Shown: in pieces, positions 1 through 6,435 of the stretch
How the letters are laid out: each line of letters opens with the position of its first letter
Numbering within the stretch: the stretch's first letter is position 1
Source: Bacteroidales bacterium
GTDB taxonomy: Bacteria; Bacteroidota; Bacteroidia; Bacteroidales; Muribaculaceae
DNA length: 10,608 bases
Direction of reading: 5' to 3'
NCBI GenBank assembly: GCA_900755985.1
Contig: CAAEIL010000121.1
Span: 1 to 10,608 of the forward strand
Position numbers and translations under genes: made by a program
The notes under the pieces: model-generated
The model's database searches: none
What the model saw: the letters and a program-made list of their open reading frames with translations, nothing else
What the model was told of the DNA's origin: nothing

Positions 1-1055
1 CGGAATATGTACGGAAAGCCCAGGACATTGTTAATCTGGTTAGGTAAGTCGCTCCGGCCGGTGGCCATAATGCAGTCGGGGCGCGTTTCGCGAGCCAGCC
101 GATAGTCAATTTCGGGATTTGGATTGGCAAGTGCGAAAATCACGGGTCGCGGAGCCATGGAGCGAAGCATCCGGGGCGTTACAACATCAGCTACCGAAAG
201 TCCAAGGAAGATGTCGGCTCCGACCATGGCTTGTGCCAAGGTCGCGAGCGGACGTTCGGTGGCAAACTCAGCTTTTGCAGGAGGTAGATTGGAACGCCGG
301 GTGCTTATTACGCCTTTCGAGTCGCACATGACTATATTATTTGGATTTATTCCCAACGATATTAGCATGCGCGTGCAGGCTATTGCTGCAGCTCCGGCAC
401 CGTTGACGACAAGTCGTACATCGTGGATGTCTTTGCCCTGAATTTCGAGTGCGTTGAGTATTCCCGCCGAGGTGATTATTGCTGTCCCGTGCTGGTCATC
501 GTGTAAGACCGGAATATCAAGAGCTTTGCGCAGTCGGTCTTCGATTTCGAAACATTCAGGGGCCTTGATGTCTTCGAGATTGATACCGCCGAAAGTAGGT
601 GCTAGAGCGGTAACAGTCTCGACGAAACTGTCGATGTCATTAGCCTTAAGCTCAATGTCGAAGCAGTCAATGTCGGCGAAAACTTTGAAAAGCAGAGCTT
701 TGCCTTCCATAACCGGCTTGCCTGCCTCGGGGCCTATATTACCAAGACCCAGCACGGCTGTGCCGTTGGTAATTATTGCGACAAGATTGCCCTTGTCGGT
801 AAGCGAATACACTTGGTCGGGATGCTCGGCGATAGCTTCTGAGGCATAGGCGACCCCCGGCGAATAGGCCAATGAGAGATTGCGACGGCCTTTGTATGCT
901 TTTGTCGGTACTACCTCGATTTTTCCGGGACGAGGTTCGCGGTGATAAATCAGAGCTTCGTCGGCCGAAATTTTTACGGGGCGTATTACATTGCTTCGGC
1001 CTGCTAATGTATTGTCGTTGTTTATATTATACTTTTGGATGTCATCATTGGCCAT
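1..1055 (-). CDS. maeB: NADP-dependent malic enzyme (MaeB type), 5' part, cut by the left edge
   Basis: Reverse-strand frame open from the ATG at 1055 to the window edge: 351 codons, 3' end missing. Malic enzyme oxidatively decarboxylates malate to pyruvate in the cytoplasm, giving NAD(P)H. Visible signatures are YSPGVA near residue 64, the MEGKALLFK segment with the expected catalytic lysine near 119, the metal-binding EDIKAPECFEIE segment near 161-172, HDDQHGTA at 185-192, a Rossmann dinucleotide loop GAGAAA at 219, ANPNPE at 310-315, and GRSDLPNQINNVLGFPYIF at the cut. MaeB proteins are usually about 760 residues with a C-terminal phosphotransacetylase-like domain, which would lie outside the window, so MaeB rather than a short malic enzyme is inferred. 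About 30 polar, Asn-rich residues precede the usual family start. An in-frame ATG at 1103 would add 16 hydrophobic residues and looks less likely. Family call is very secure. Confidence 0.95.
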   Translation of the reverse strand, partial: MANDDIQKYNINNDNTLAGRSNVIRPVKISADEALIYHREPRPGKIEVVPTKAYKGRRNLSLAYSPGVAYASEAIAEHPDQVYSLTDKGNLVAIITNGTAVLGLGNIGPEAGKPVMEGKALLFKVFADIDCFDIELKANDIDSFVETVTALAPTFGGINLEDIKAPECFEIEDRLRKALDIPVLHDDQHGTAIITSAGILNALEIQGKDIHDVRLVVNGAGAAAIACTRMLISLGINPNNIVMCDSKGVISTRRSNLPPAKAEFATERPLATLAQAMVGADIFLGLSVADVVTPRMLRSMAPRPVIFALANPNPEIDYRLARETRPDCIMATGRSDLPNQINNVLGFPYIF

Positions 1056-1137
1056 ATCGCTGAAATTTAGATTGAACTTAAAAGACAAACAAAAATCCAA
1101 CATCTAAAGTTCGGCTAATTCCGGTATGGGTGAATAT

Positions 1138-1405
1138 AAAAAAGCCCCGGTGCGCTTCAGCAGCGAACTGAGGACTTAGCCATTGGGCATTTAACTTCTA
1201 AAGATATTTGTCTTATAGCAAATTAATTAAAGCGTAGAGATTTATATCATACTTACTTGAGTACGACTACCGACTATCTATTAATGGGTCTCACGACAGA
1301 AAGCAAGAAAGTTTGAATGCCTGTGACTTAGTCCTAAGATGATAGGGAATAATGCGTAAATAATAATCGGTCTAAGTTTAAAAGCATTAGGGGTGGTCGT
1401 TCTGC
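1138..1405 (-). ncRNA. Candidate structured noncoding RNA (or long leader with terminator) upstream of maeB
   Basis: No convincing reading frame exists here, but a strong Bacteroidetes promoter points into it on the minus strand and predicts a 5' end near 1405. The RNA would be about 265 nt and end at GGGGC followed by six T (1148-1138). Its two ends can pair in collinear order: CCCC with GGGG, GCUUU with GAAGC (one G-U), and ACUUAG-a-CC with GGCUAAGU. Inside, CGUACU/AGUAUG closes a six-base loop. That ends-together fold is typical of stable RNAs such as 6S. I could not match it to tmRNA, RNase P RNA or SRP RNA by their conserved segments. It could instead be a premature-termination leader of the malic enzyme gene, which starts 83 bases downstream of the T-run. 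Pairings were found by eye and not energy-scored. Confidence 0.42.
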
Positions 1406-1408
1406 CGA

Positions 1409-1439
1409 CAAAGATAGACATATTTTAAACGAAAACAAA
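1409..1439 (-). promoter_or_regulatory. Bacteroidetes sigma-ABfr promoter (TTTG-N19-TATCTTTG)
   Basis: Read on the minus strand, TTTG lies exactly 19 bases upstream of TATCTTTG (1416-1409). This matches the known Bacteroides consensus of TTTG and TAnnTTTG separated by 19-21 bases. It is the best promoter match in the window. It is followed by no reading frame, only the candidate RNA, so the transcript is probably functional as RNA. Confidence 0.65.
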
Positions 1440-1638
1440 ATTTTTTGCCATAAAATACCGAATCCCTCGTATTATTTAATTAAAATTAACATACATAAAC
1501 ATATTTTTATTGTTTATCTTGGCCTGTTTTTGTTTTCACCCCTATATCCCGGTTTTTCAAATTAAATAAAACAGCAGTGGATTCAATAATATTTTTAATG
1601 AAATTTCTCGTCCATATTGTCAGCAGTCCATAAAGATT
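1417..1638. other. AT-rich gene-free stretch
   Basis: Between the candidate RNA promoter and the ettA terminator the sequence is strongly AT-rich, with long A and T runs around 1430-1515. The only open frame (minus strand, 72 codons, 1725-1507) runs straight through the terminator hairpin and resembles no known family, so I do not call it. Apart from the -33 element of the promoter at its left end, I see nothing else in it. Confidence 0.5.
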
Positions 1639-1676
1639 ATTCCGAGAGAGTGTCTGTGCTGACACTCCCTCGGAAT
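1639..1676 (-). terminator. Long hairpin, probable terminator of the ruvX-def-ettA operon
   Basis: Two 16-base arms (1639-1654 and 1661-1676) are complementary apart from one position, around a six-base loop. On the minus strand that position is a G-U wobble, so the stem is continuous in RNA from that strand. It lies about 65 bases past the ettA stop codon. There is no strong T-run after it (AATAATCTTTA), so termination strength is uncertain and it may instead stabilise the mRNA 3' end. Confidence 0.7.
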
Positions 1677-1740
1677 TGTTTCCGCTAATATGTAATATCG
1701 TTTTGTGGTAAGTATGATGGCACAAGGTGCCAGAGGATGA

Positions 1741-3411
1741 TTATTCCATGAGTTTGCGGTATCGGCGACGGGGTAGGGGCTTTCCGTCGTTGTGGTCGAT
1801 TTTGTATTGTTCGTAGTCGGAGTATGAGCCTTGGTAAAAGACTACTTTTCCGTCGCCTTCGAACGAGAGGATGTGTGTGCAGATGCGGTCGAGGAACCAT
1901 CGGTCGTGGCTGACAACGACGGCGCACCCGGCAAAGTCGTCAAGACCTTCTTCGAGGGCGCGCAGTGTGTTGACATCGATATCGTTGGTAGGTTCGTCAA
2001 GAAGCAGTACGTTGCCTTCTTCTTTCAGTGCCATGGCCAGATGCAGGCGGTTGCGTTCGCCGCCCGACAGAATTCCGATTTTCTTTTCCTGATCGGCACC
2101 GGTGAAGTTGAATTTGGACAGGTAAGCGCGTGCGTTGACATCTCGACCACCCATGCGGAAGCTTTCGACTCCCTGCGATATCACCTGATAGACAGTTGAC
2201 TCGGGCAGAAGGTCGTGGTGGCGTTGGTCGACATACGCAATTTTGACGGTTTCGCCTACGTCAAAACTGCCTGCATCGGGTTTCTCCTGTCCCATGATGA
2301 GGCGGAAAAGCGTTGTTTTGCCGGCACCGTTGGGGCCTATAACGCCGACGATGCCGTTTGGCGGCAATGAGAATGATAAATCGTCGAACAGCAGTTTTTT
2401 GCCGAAAGCTTTGCGCAAACCGGTGGCTTCGATGACTTTCTGTCCTAAGCGGGGGCCGTTAGGAATAAAGATTTCAAGGCGTTCTTCTTTCTGTTTCTGG
2501 TCTTCATTGAGCAGACGGTCGTATGACGATAGACGTGCCTTGCCTTTGGCCTGACGTGCTTTAGGGGCCATGCGCACCCATTCGAGCTCGCGTTCGAGGG
2601 TCTTGCGACGCTTCGAGGCCTGCTTTTCTTCGAGGGCCATGCGCTTGGTCTTCTGTTCGAGCCACGATGAGTAGTTACCTTTCCATGGTATACCTTCGCC
2701 ACGGTCAAGTTCGAGAATCCAACCGGCTACGTGGTCAAGGAAGTAGCGATCGTGTGTAATGGCGATGACAGTTCCGGGGTATTGATGCAGATGCTGCTCG
2801 AGCCAGTCGATAGACTCGGCGTCAAGGTGGTTGGTGGGTTCGTCCAGGAGTAGGATGTCAGGTTGCTGCAGAAGTAGACGACATAGTGCGACGCGGCGGC
2901 GTTCGCCGCCGGACAGCGTTTCGACGTTCTGGTCGTCGGGCGGACACTGCAGTGCGTCCATGGCCCGTTCGAGTTTCGAGTCGAGATTCCAGGCGTCGGC
3001 GGCGTCGAGTTTGTCCTGAAGTTCGGCCTGACGAGCAAGCAGTTTGTCGAAGTCGGCGTCAGGTTCGGCGAAAGCCATATTGATGGCGTCATATTCGGCA
3101 AGCATATCGACGATGGGCTGGACGCCTTCGCGAACAATTTCGATAACTGTTTTGCCGGGGTCAAGTTTGGGTTCCTGTTCGAGGTATCCTACACTGTATC
3201 CGGGAGCGAAGACGACTTCGCCCTGATATTGTTTGTCAAGACCGGCAATGATTTTGAGCAGCGTTGACTTACCGGAGCCGTTAAGACCGATAATGCCAAT
3301 TTTGGCGCCGTAGAAAAACGAGAGGTATATGTCTTTGAGGACAGTCTTCTGAGGAGGGTAGGTCTTGCTGACACCTACCATCGAGAAAATGATTTTTTTG
3401 TCGTCAGCCAT
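1741..3411 (-). CDS. ettA: Energy-dependent translational throttle protein EttA (ABC-F ATPase)
   Basis: A 556-residue soluble protein with two ABC ATPase cassettes and no membrane segment; E. coli EttA is 555 residues. EttA binds the ribosomal E site and gates early elongation according to the ATP/ADP ratio. First cassette: Walker A GLNGSGKST at 42-50, signature LSGGE at 166-170, Walker B LLLDEPTNHLD with catalytic Glu191, switch His220. Second cassette: GPNGAGKT at 359-366, LSGGE at 448-452, LLLDEPTNDID with Glu473, His502. The region about 95-140 inside the first cassette corresponds to the arm, and the basic, charged linker about 245-320 to the P-site-tRNA interaction motif. The start SFFYGAKIGIIGLNGSGK closely follows the EttA pattern, which favours EttA over Uup or antibiotic-resistance ABC-F proteins. 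It is last in the operon, 42 bases after def. All catalytic residues are intact. Confidence 0.95.
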   Translation of the reverse strand: MADDKKIIFSMVGVSKTYPPQKTVLKDIYLSFFYGAKIGIIGLNGSGKSTLLKIIAGLDKQYQGEVVFAPGYSVGYLEQEPKLDPGKTVIEIVREGVQPIVDMLAEYDAINMAFAEPDADFDKLLARQAELQDKLDAADAWNLDSKLERAMDALQCPPDDQNVETLSGGERRRVALCRLLLQQPDILLLDEPTNHLDAESIDWLEQHLHQYPGTVIAITHDRYFLDHVAGWILELDRGEGIPWKGNYSSWLEQKTKRMALEEKQASKRRKTLERELEWVRMAPKARQAKGKARLSSYDRLLNEDQKQKEERLEIFIPNGPRLGQKVIEATGLRKAFGKKLLFDDLSFSLPPNGIVGVIGPNGAGKTTLFRLIMGQEKPDAGSFDVGETVKIAYVDQRHHDLLPESTVYQVISQGVESFRMGGRDVNARAYLSKFNFTGADQEKKIGILSGGERNRLHLAMALKEEGNVLLLDEPTNDIDVNTLRALEEGLDDFAGCAVVVSHDRWFLDRICTHILSFEGDGKVVFYQGSYSDYEQYKIDHNDGKPLPRRRYRKLME

Positions 3412-3453
3412 GCTGGTTGTGGTTAAAAGTTAATGTTGACCGAGATGCCGAAG

Positions 3454-4020
3454 TTATTTGTGCCGGCGGGGTGCGGCTTTGTGGGGATAGTCGGGGTGTA
3501 CGCGTCCTTCGGCTATCTGGCGTAGTTTGGGCTTGATGAATTGACGGCGGAGCACCGAGCAGTGGTCGGTGAAGACTTTGCCTTCGAGATGGTCGCACTC
3601 GTGCTGGACAATGCGGGCAAGGAATCCGGAAATCTCCTCGTCATGTGATTTGAAGTCTTCGTCGAGCCATTCGAGGCGTATATGTTCGACACGTTTGACA
3701 TCTTCGCTGATGCCGGGTATAGACAGGCAGCCTTCGGCGCGTGATGCGGGCTCGCCGTCGAGGACGGTGACTTTGGGGTTGATGAGTGCGAATTTGCGGT
3801 CTTTGCACTCGGGAAAGGCTTCGGCTACGGGGTCGGCGTCAATGACGACAAGGCGTATAGGAAGACCTACCTGAGGAGCGGCCAGACCGACGCCTTCGCT
3901 AAAGTACATTGTCTCGAACATATCCGCGACAAGTTTTCTGATGTCGGGATAGTCGGGAGTGACGTCTTTGGTTTCGGCACGGAGCACCGGGTGACCTAAG
4001 AGATAGATGGGCAGTTTCAT
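3454..4020 (-). CDS. def: Peptide deformylase
   Basis: A 188-residue cytoplasmic metalloenzyme that removes the N-formyl group from nascent proteins as they leave the ribosome. All three diagnostic motifs are present: GVGLAAPQ at 43-50 (motif I), EGCLS at 96-100 with metal ligand Cys98 (motif II), and QHECDH at 139-144 with metal ligands His140 and His144 and catalytic Glu141 (motif III). Length fits the family (about 165-190), with a short basic C-terminal tail. It starts only 15 bases after the ruvX stop, and ettA follows 42 bases later, so the three are probably cotranscribed. No Shine-Dalgarno sequence precedes the ATG, as is usual in Bacteroidetes. The start coincides with the usual family N terminus (MKLPIYLLGHPVLR). 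Confidence 0.97.
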   Translation of the reverse strand: MKLPIYLLGHPVLRAETKDVTPDYPDIRKLVADMFETMYFSEGVGLAAPQVGLPIRLVVIDADPVAEAFPECKDRKFALINPKVTVLDGEPASRAEGCLSIPGISEDVKRVEHIRLEWLDEDFKSHDEEISGFLARIVQHECDHLEGKVFTDHCSVLRRQFIKPKLRQIAEGRVHPDYPHKAAPRRHK

Positions 4021-4035
4021 ATTAGTGTATAATTG

Positions 4036-4464
4036 TCAGGGCAGAGGCCTGTCCGGGTTTGATTGCAGAAAATCATTCAGGAGAATCGAGGCTGAAATCA
4101 TGTCGACAACGGCTTTGTCGCGGCGCTGAGATTTTTTCATCCCGCCGTCGATCATTGCGCGGTGAGCCAACACCGAAGTGAAGCGTTCGTCATAGAAGAC
4201 CACGGGGATAGGCGCGATAAGCTTTTTCAGCCGGTTGATTGCCGGTGTCAGCGAAGCCATTGAGTCGGATGGCCGGCCGTCAAGATTTGTCGGCAGCCCC
4301 ACGACAATAGTGTCAACGGTATTTTCGGCGCAATATTTCTGCACAAAGGCATACAACTCGCCTGTCGGCACGGTTGTCAGCGGATTGGCGACGATGTGCA
4401 GGATGTCGGTCACGGCTATTCCCGAGCGTCGCTTACCGTAGTCTATAGCAAGGATTCGTCCCAT
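4036..4464 (-). CDS. ruvX: Holliday junction resolvase-like nuclease RuvX (YqgF)
   Basis: A 142-residue protein of the RNase H-fold YqgF/RuvX family, about the usual length (138-150). Members are implicated in processing of pre-16S rRNA 5' ends and are annotated as putative Holliday junction resolvases. Visible motifs are the N-terminal ILAIDYGKRRSGIAV with acidic Asp8, VGLPTNLDG near 55-63, FYDERFTS near 90-97 with Glu93, and the C-terminal KSQRRDKAVVDMISASILL with Asp121. Together these supply the three expected acidic metal-binding residues. It is the first gene of the ruvX-def-ettA operon, which fits a role in ribosome maturation beside two translation-linked genes. The promoter box lies so close upstream that the leader would be only a few bases. 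Confidence 0.94.
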   Translation of the reverse strand: MGRILAIDYGKRRSGIAVTDILHIVANPLTTVPTGELYAFVQKYCAENTVDTIVVGLPTNLDGRPSDSMASLTPAINRLKKLIAPIPVVFYDERFTSVLAHRAMIDGGMKKSQRRDKAVVDMISASILLNDFLQSNPDRPLP

Positions 4465-4471
4465 AGTGGTG

Positions 4472-4479
4472 CAAAGTTA
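4472..4479 (-). promoter_or_regulatory. -7 promoter box (TAACTTTG) of the ruvX operon
   Basis: TAACTTTG on the minus strand matches the Bacteroidetes -7 consensus TAnnTTTG exactly. Only seven bases separate it from the ruvX ATG, so transcription should start about 3-5 bases before the start codon, giving a leaderless or nearly leaderless mRNA. No clear TTTG element is seen at the ideal upstream distance. A second, further-upstream promoter cannot be excluded. Confidence 0.55.
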
Positions 4480-4520
4480 CGAAAAAAACAGCATATTACG
4501 AAACGGCTGGCCTCCTGCTC

Positions 4521-4551
4521 GGCCAAGAGCTGTTAGCAATAGCTGTTGGCC
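4521..4551. repeat. Imperfect inverted repeat between divergent ruvX and acyltransferase genes
   Basis: Arms GGCCAAGAGCT (4521-4531) and AGCTGTTGGCC (4541-4551) are complementary at 10 of 11 positions around a nine-base loop. It sits between divergently transcribed genes and has no T-run, so it is not an obvious terminator. It could be an operator, an intergenic repeat element or chance. Confidence 0.45.
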
Positions 4552-4694
4552 AACCCCTATCAGACAATGAGTCATCCCAACTAATAAATACATACAAACC
4601 GGGTCAACCATTTTCAGGGGACGTACAGTAATGGACAGTTGCCTTTGATATACGGATTTTATGCGTCTGTGAGCGCTTTATTGAAATTAATTGC

Positions 4695-4702
4695 TACTTT
4701 TG
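4695..4702 (+). promoter_or_regulatory. -7 promoter box (TACTTTTG) of the acyltransferase gene
   Basis: TACTTTTG matches TAnnTTTG exactly and lies 37 bases before the ATG at 4740, predicting a leader of about 33 bases. No good TTTG element is found 19-21 bases upstream, so the promoter may be weak or activator-dependent. Confidence 0.45.
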
Positions 4703-4739
4703 CTTCGAGAAATTTGTATACCAATATGATATCGGTAAT

Positions 4740-5777
4740 ATGGACTTACAAACTGAGGCAATAACCGAGAAGACGCGAACTGGAGGCAAACTTCATTTTG
4801 CCGTTTTCTCAAATATTGACATTGTCAAATATACCGCTGCATTATGTGTAATATGGGTACACTTGAGTTACGTGCTGCAAATTGGCAATTCGTTTTTTGT
4901 CGCTACCTTAACTCATACGGCAGTACCATTTTTCTTTGTTTGTTCCGGCTTGCTGATGGGATGGCATGCTCGCGCAGACGGTGATTTCTCTACTTACTTC
5001 AGACATAAATGCCTTTTGTTCTTCAGGTTGTGGATTATATGGTTAGTGATTTACATTCCGTTGGACATTGTTACAGAGCTACAGGGGGATTATTCGCTAA
5101 ATTCGATTACAAGATGGATACTCTTGACAATAGGGGCGGGACAAGGTTTCTGTTCGTGGCCTTTATGGTATCTGTTTTCGTCGTTCATAGGGTGTTTCAT
5201 AGTAAGCATCTTGTGCCGGAAAAGACAAGTTCTCGGCGCTGTTATAATATTTATATCGGCGGCCGTGGTATTTGTTTTTGTAAATAAATTCTCGGATATT
5301 CTTTTCGGACTTTTTGATATAGAGTCTAAAACGTATGAGTATTATTTTGTATTTGCAGCGGGACGCTACCTTGTGGGATCCATTTATATATCAGCGGGCA
5401 TACTCCTGAGCTACTTGCCATTCGATAAATTCAGCGACTGGGCTTTGTGCGCCGCAGCGACCGTGCTGATTACAATTGGATGTCTTATGGCTGATTACAA
5501 TATAATGCTGAACGAGTTGCCACGAAGTATCGGTGTGGTAGTTTTGGCCATTTGTCTGCCGCAGATAAAAATAGACACACTTCAGATAAGGCAACAAAGC
5601 ATGTGGATATACTTTATTCACATGTATTGGATAGGATGTCTCCAGCTGCTTAAACTTGAAAGTCAGCATGTATTGTTTGCCTTGCTGAGCTACACATTAA
5701 GCATTGTCTCGGGTTACGTCCTGAGTAAACTTGTCCGGCACCGGCATTTCACTTTCTTGCGTAAATTGATTTGCTGA
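4740..5777 (+). CDS. Membrane acyltransferase, OafA/Acyl_transf_3 family
   Basis: A 345-residue polytopic inner-membrane protein with about ten predicted transmembrane segments (roughly 27-47, 52-74, 91-113, 141-159, 163-182, 201-226, 233-253, 263-276, 287-306, 311-332). The first segment carries NIDIVKYTAALCVIWVHLS, with the conserved acidic residue and His41 of acyltransferase-3 proteins. The second has PFFFVCSGLLMGW, Arg88 lies in the following loop, and PLWYL is at 141-145. Members transfer acyl groups, often acetyl from acetyl-CoA, onto surface sugars such as O-antigen, capsule or glycolipids; the substrate here cannot be told. It is a single gene with its own promoter, and the sigma operon starts 175 bases downstream. 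Base composition is more AT-rich than the surrounding genes, suggesting an accessory or transferred gene. Family call good, function open. Confidence 0.82.
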   Translation: MDLQTEAITEKTRTGGKLHFAVFSNIDIVKYTAALCVIWVHLSYVLQIGNSFFVATLTHTAVPFFFVCSGLLMGWHARADGDFSTYFRHKCLLFFRLWIIWLVIYIPLDIVTELQGDYSLNSITRWILLTIGAGQGFCSWPLWYLFSSFIGCFIVSILCRKRQVLGAVIIFISAAVVFVFVNKFSDILFGLFDIESKTYEYYFVFAAGRYLVGSIYISAGILLSYLPFDKFSDWALCAAATVLITIGCLMADYNIMLNELPRSIGVVVLAICLPQIKIDTLQIRQQSMWIYFIHMYWIGCLQLLKLESQHVLFALLSYTLSIVSGYVLSKLVRHRHFTFLRKLIC

Positions 5778-5896
5778 ACAACACCTCCTCGCTCTTAGAG
5801 TTCATTCAAGCCAATAATAATCATATAAAACTCATTGGTGATTAGTCACAGTTCTTCAATAATCCGTCCGGTGTCTTATTGTGACATGATTATTTT

Positions 5897-5952
5897 GAAT
5901 ATTTTTGCTCCGTGGGGTTAGTTTTGGGGGAAGTTGTGGTTTTAATATATGT
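5897..5952 (+). repeat. Leader block shared with the second sigma gene (copy 1)
   Basis: These 56 bases directly before the sigma ATG align with 9772-9828 before the second sigma gene. Both begin GAATATTT, then carry GGTT, AGTTTT, GAAGTTGTG, TTAATA and TGTATGACG in the same order with only one-base indels. Similarity continues into the coding sequence. It may be a shared operator, a translational leader or a relic of gene duplication. Confidence 0.7.
5900..5907 (+). promoter_or_regulatory. -7 promoter box (TATTTTTG) of the sigma/anti-sigma/receptor operon
   Basis: TATTTTTG matches TAnnTTTG, and a TTG lies 18 bases upstream, close to the ideal spacing. It predicts a start near 5911 and a leader of about 40 bases before the sigma ATG at 5953. 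The box overlaps the left end of a sequence block shared with the second sigma gene. Confidence 0.5.
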
Positions 5953-6435
5953 ATGACGACAAAGAGTGACATAGAACAGCTTTTCAAAAGCAACTATCCG
6001 GACATGCTGACATTAGCCGTCCGCCTGCTGCATGATGCGGAGGCGGCGAGGGACATTGTGCACGATGTATTCGAGTCAGTGCTGTCGGAAAAACTCACGA
6101 CCGTCACCACTGCCTATCTGCTTACCGGTGTCCGCTTCGCCTGTCTGAAGCATCTCCGAAACCTTTCGATGCGTGAACGCTTCAAAAATCTTTATGCTCT
6201 CGACATTGACGAGATTGAACGTGATGAGTGGCCTGACCCCGAAGATGTGGTTCGGCTGAACGGTCTGATTGAGAGTTCGCTGAGCGAGCAATGCCGCCGC
6301 GTTCTGAGGATGCGCTTTGCCGACAGGTTGTCTTACTGCGAAATCGCAGGGCAATTAGGCATAAGCGAAACGGCTGTCTATAAGCATTTGCGTCATGCAA
6401 TAGATGTCTTACGTCAAAACTTCAACCGCAAATGA
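5953..6435 (+). CDS. ECF-type RNA polymerase sigma factor, first copy
   Basis: A 160-residue sigma factor of the extracytoplasmic-function group. Region 2 covers about residues 6-50 (DIEQLFKSNYPDMLTLAVRLL, then ARDIVHDVFESV). Region 4 covers about 108-156, with SEQCRRVLRMRFADRLSYCEIA and the helix-turn-helix GISETAVYKHLRHA. No N- or C-terminal extension is present. I chose the ATG at 5953 over an in-frame TTG at 5905 because the TTG lies inside the promoter box and because the second sigma gene starts at the equivalent position. The stop TGA overlaps the next ATG (ATGA at 6432), so sigma and anti-sigma are translationally coupled. It should be held inactive by the downstream anti-sigma until the receptor signals. 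Targets are unknown and probably include its own operon. Confidence 0.93.
   Translation: MTTKSDIEQLFKSNYPDMLTLAVRLLHDAEAARDIVHDVFESVLSEKLTTVTTAYLLTGVRFACLKHLRNLSMRERFKNLYALDIDEIERDEWPDPEDVVRLNGLIESSLSEQCRRVLRMRFADRLSYCEIAGQLGISETAVYKHLRHAIDVLRQNFNRK

Noticed and set aside
124..849. Plus-strand open frames of 105 and 131 codons at the left end
   Set aside because: They are antisense shadows of the malic enzyme gene, whose minus-strand translation shows the full set of family motifs.
1200..1245. Possible tmRNA tag: minus strand reads N-L-Y-A-L before a nearby stop, recalling tags ending in YALAA
   Set aside because: The tag does not end in AA, there is no tRNA-like acceptor or T-arm with CCA, and the predicted transcript is too short for tmRNA.
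1139..1410. CRISPR-like or tandem repeat structure around the recurring CTTAG/CTAAG motifs
   Set aside because: The copies are unevenly spaced, in mixed orientation and lack repeated flanks; they are better explained as RNA pairing partners.
1507..1725. 72-codon minus-strand open frame after ettA
   Set aside because: It passes through the ettA terminator hairpin, lies in AT-rich DNA, and its protein shows no recognisable motif or domain.
5905..5952. N-terminal extension of the first sigma from an in-frame TTG at 5905
   Set aside because: The TTG lies inside the -7 box, the extension resembles nothing in ECF sigmas, and the second sigma starts at the equivalent ATG.
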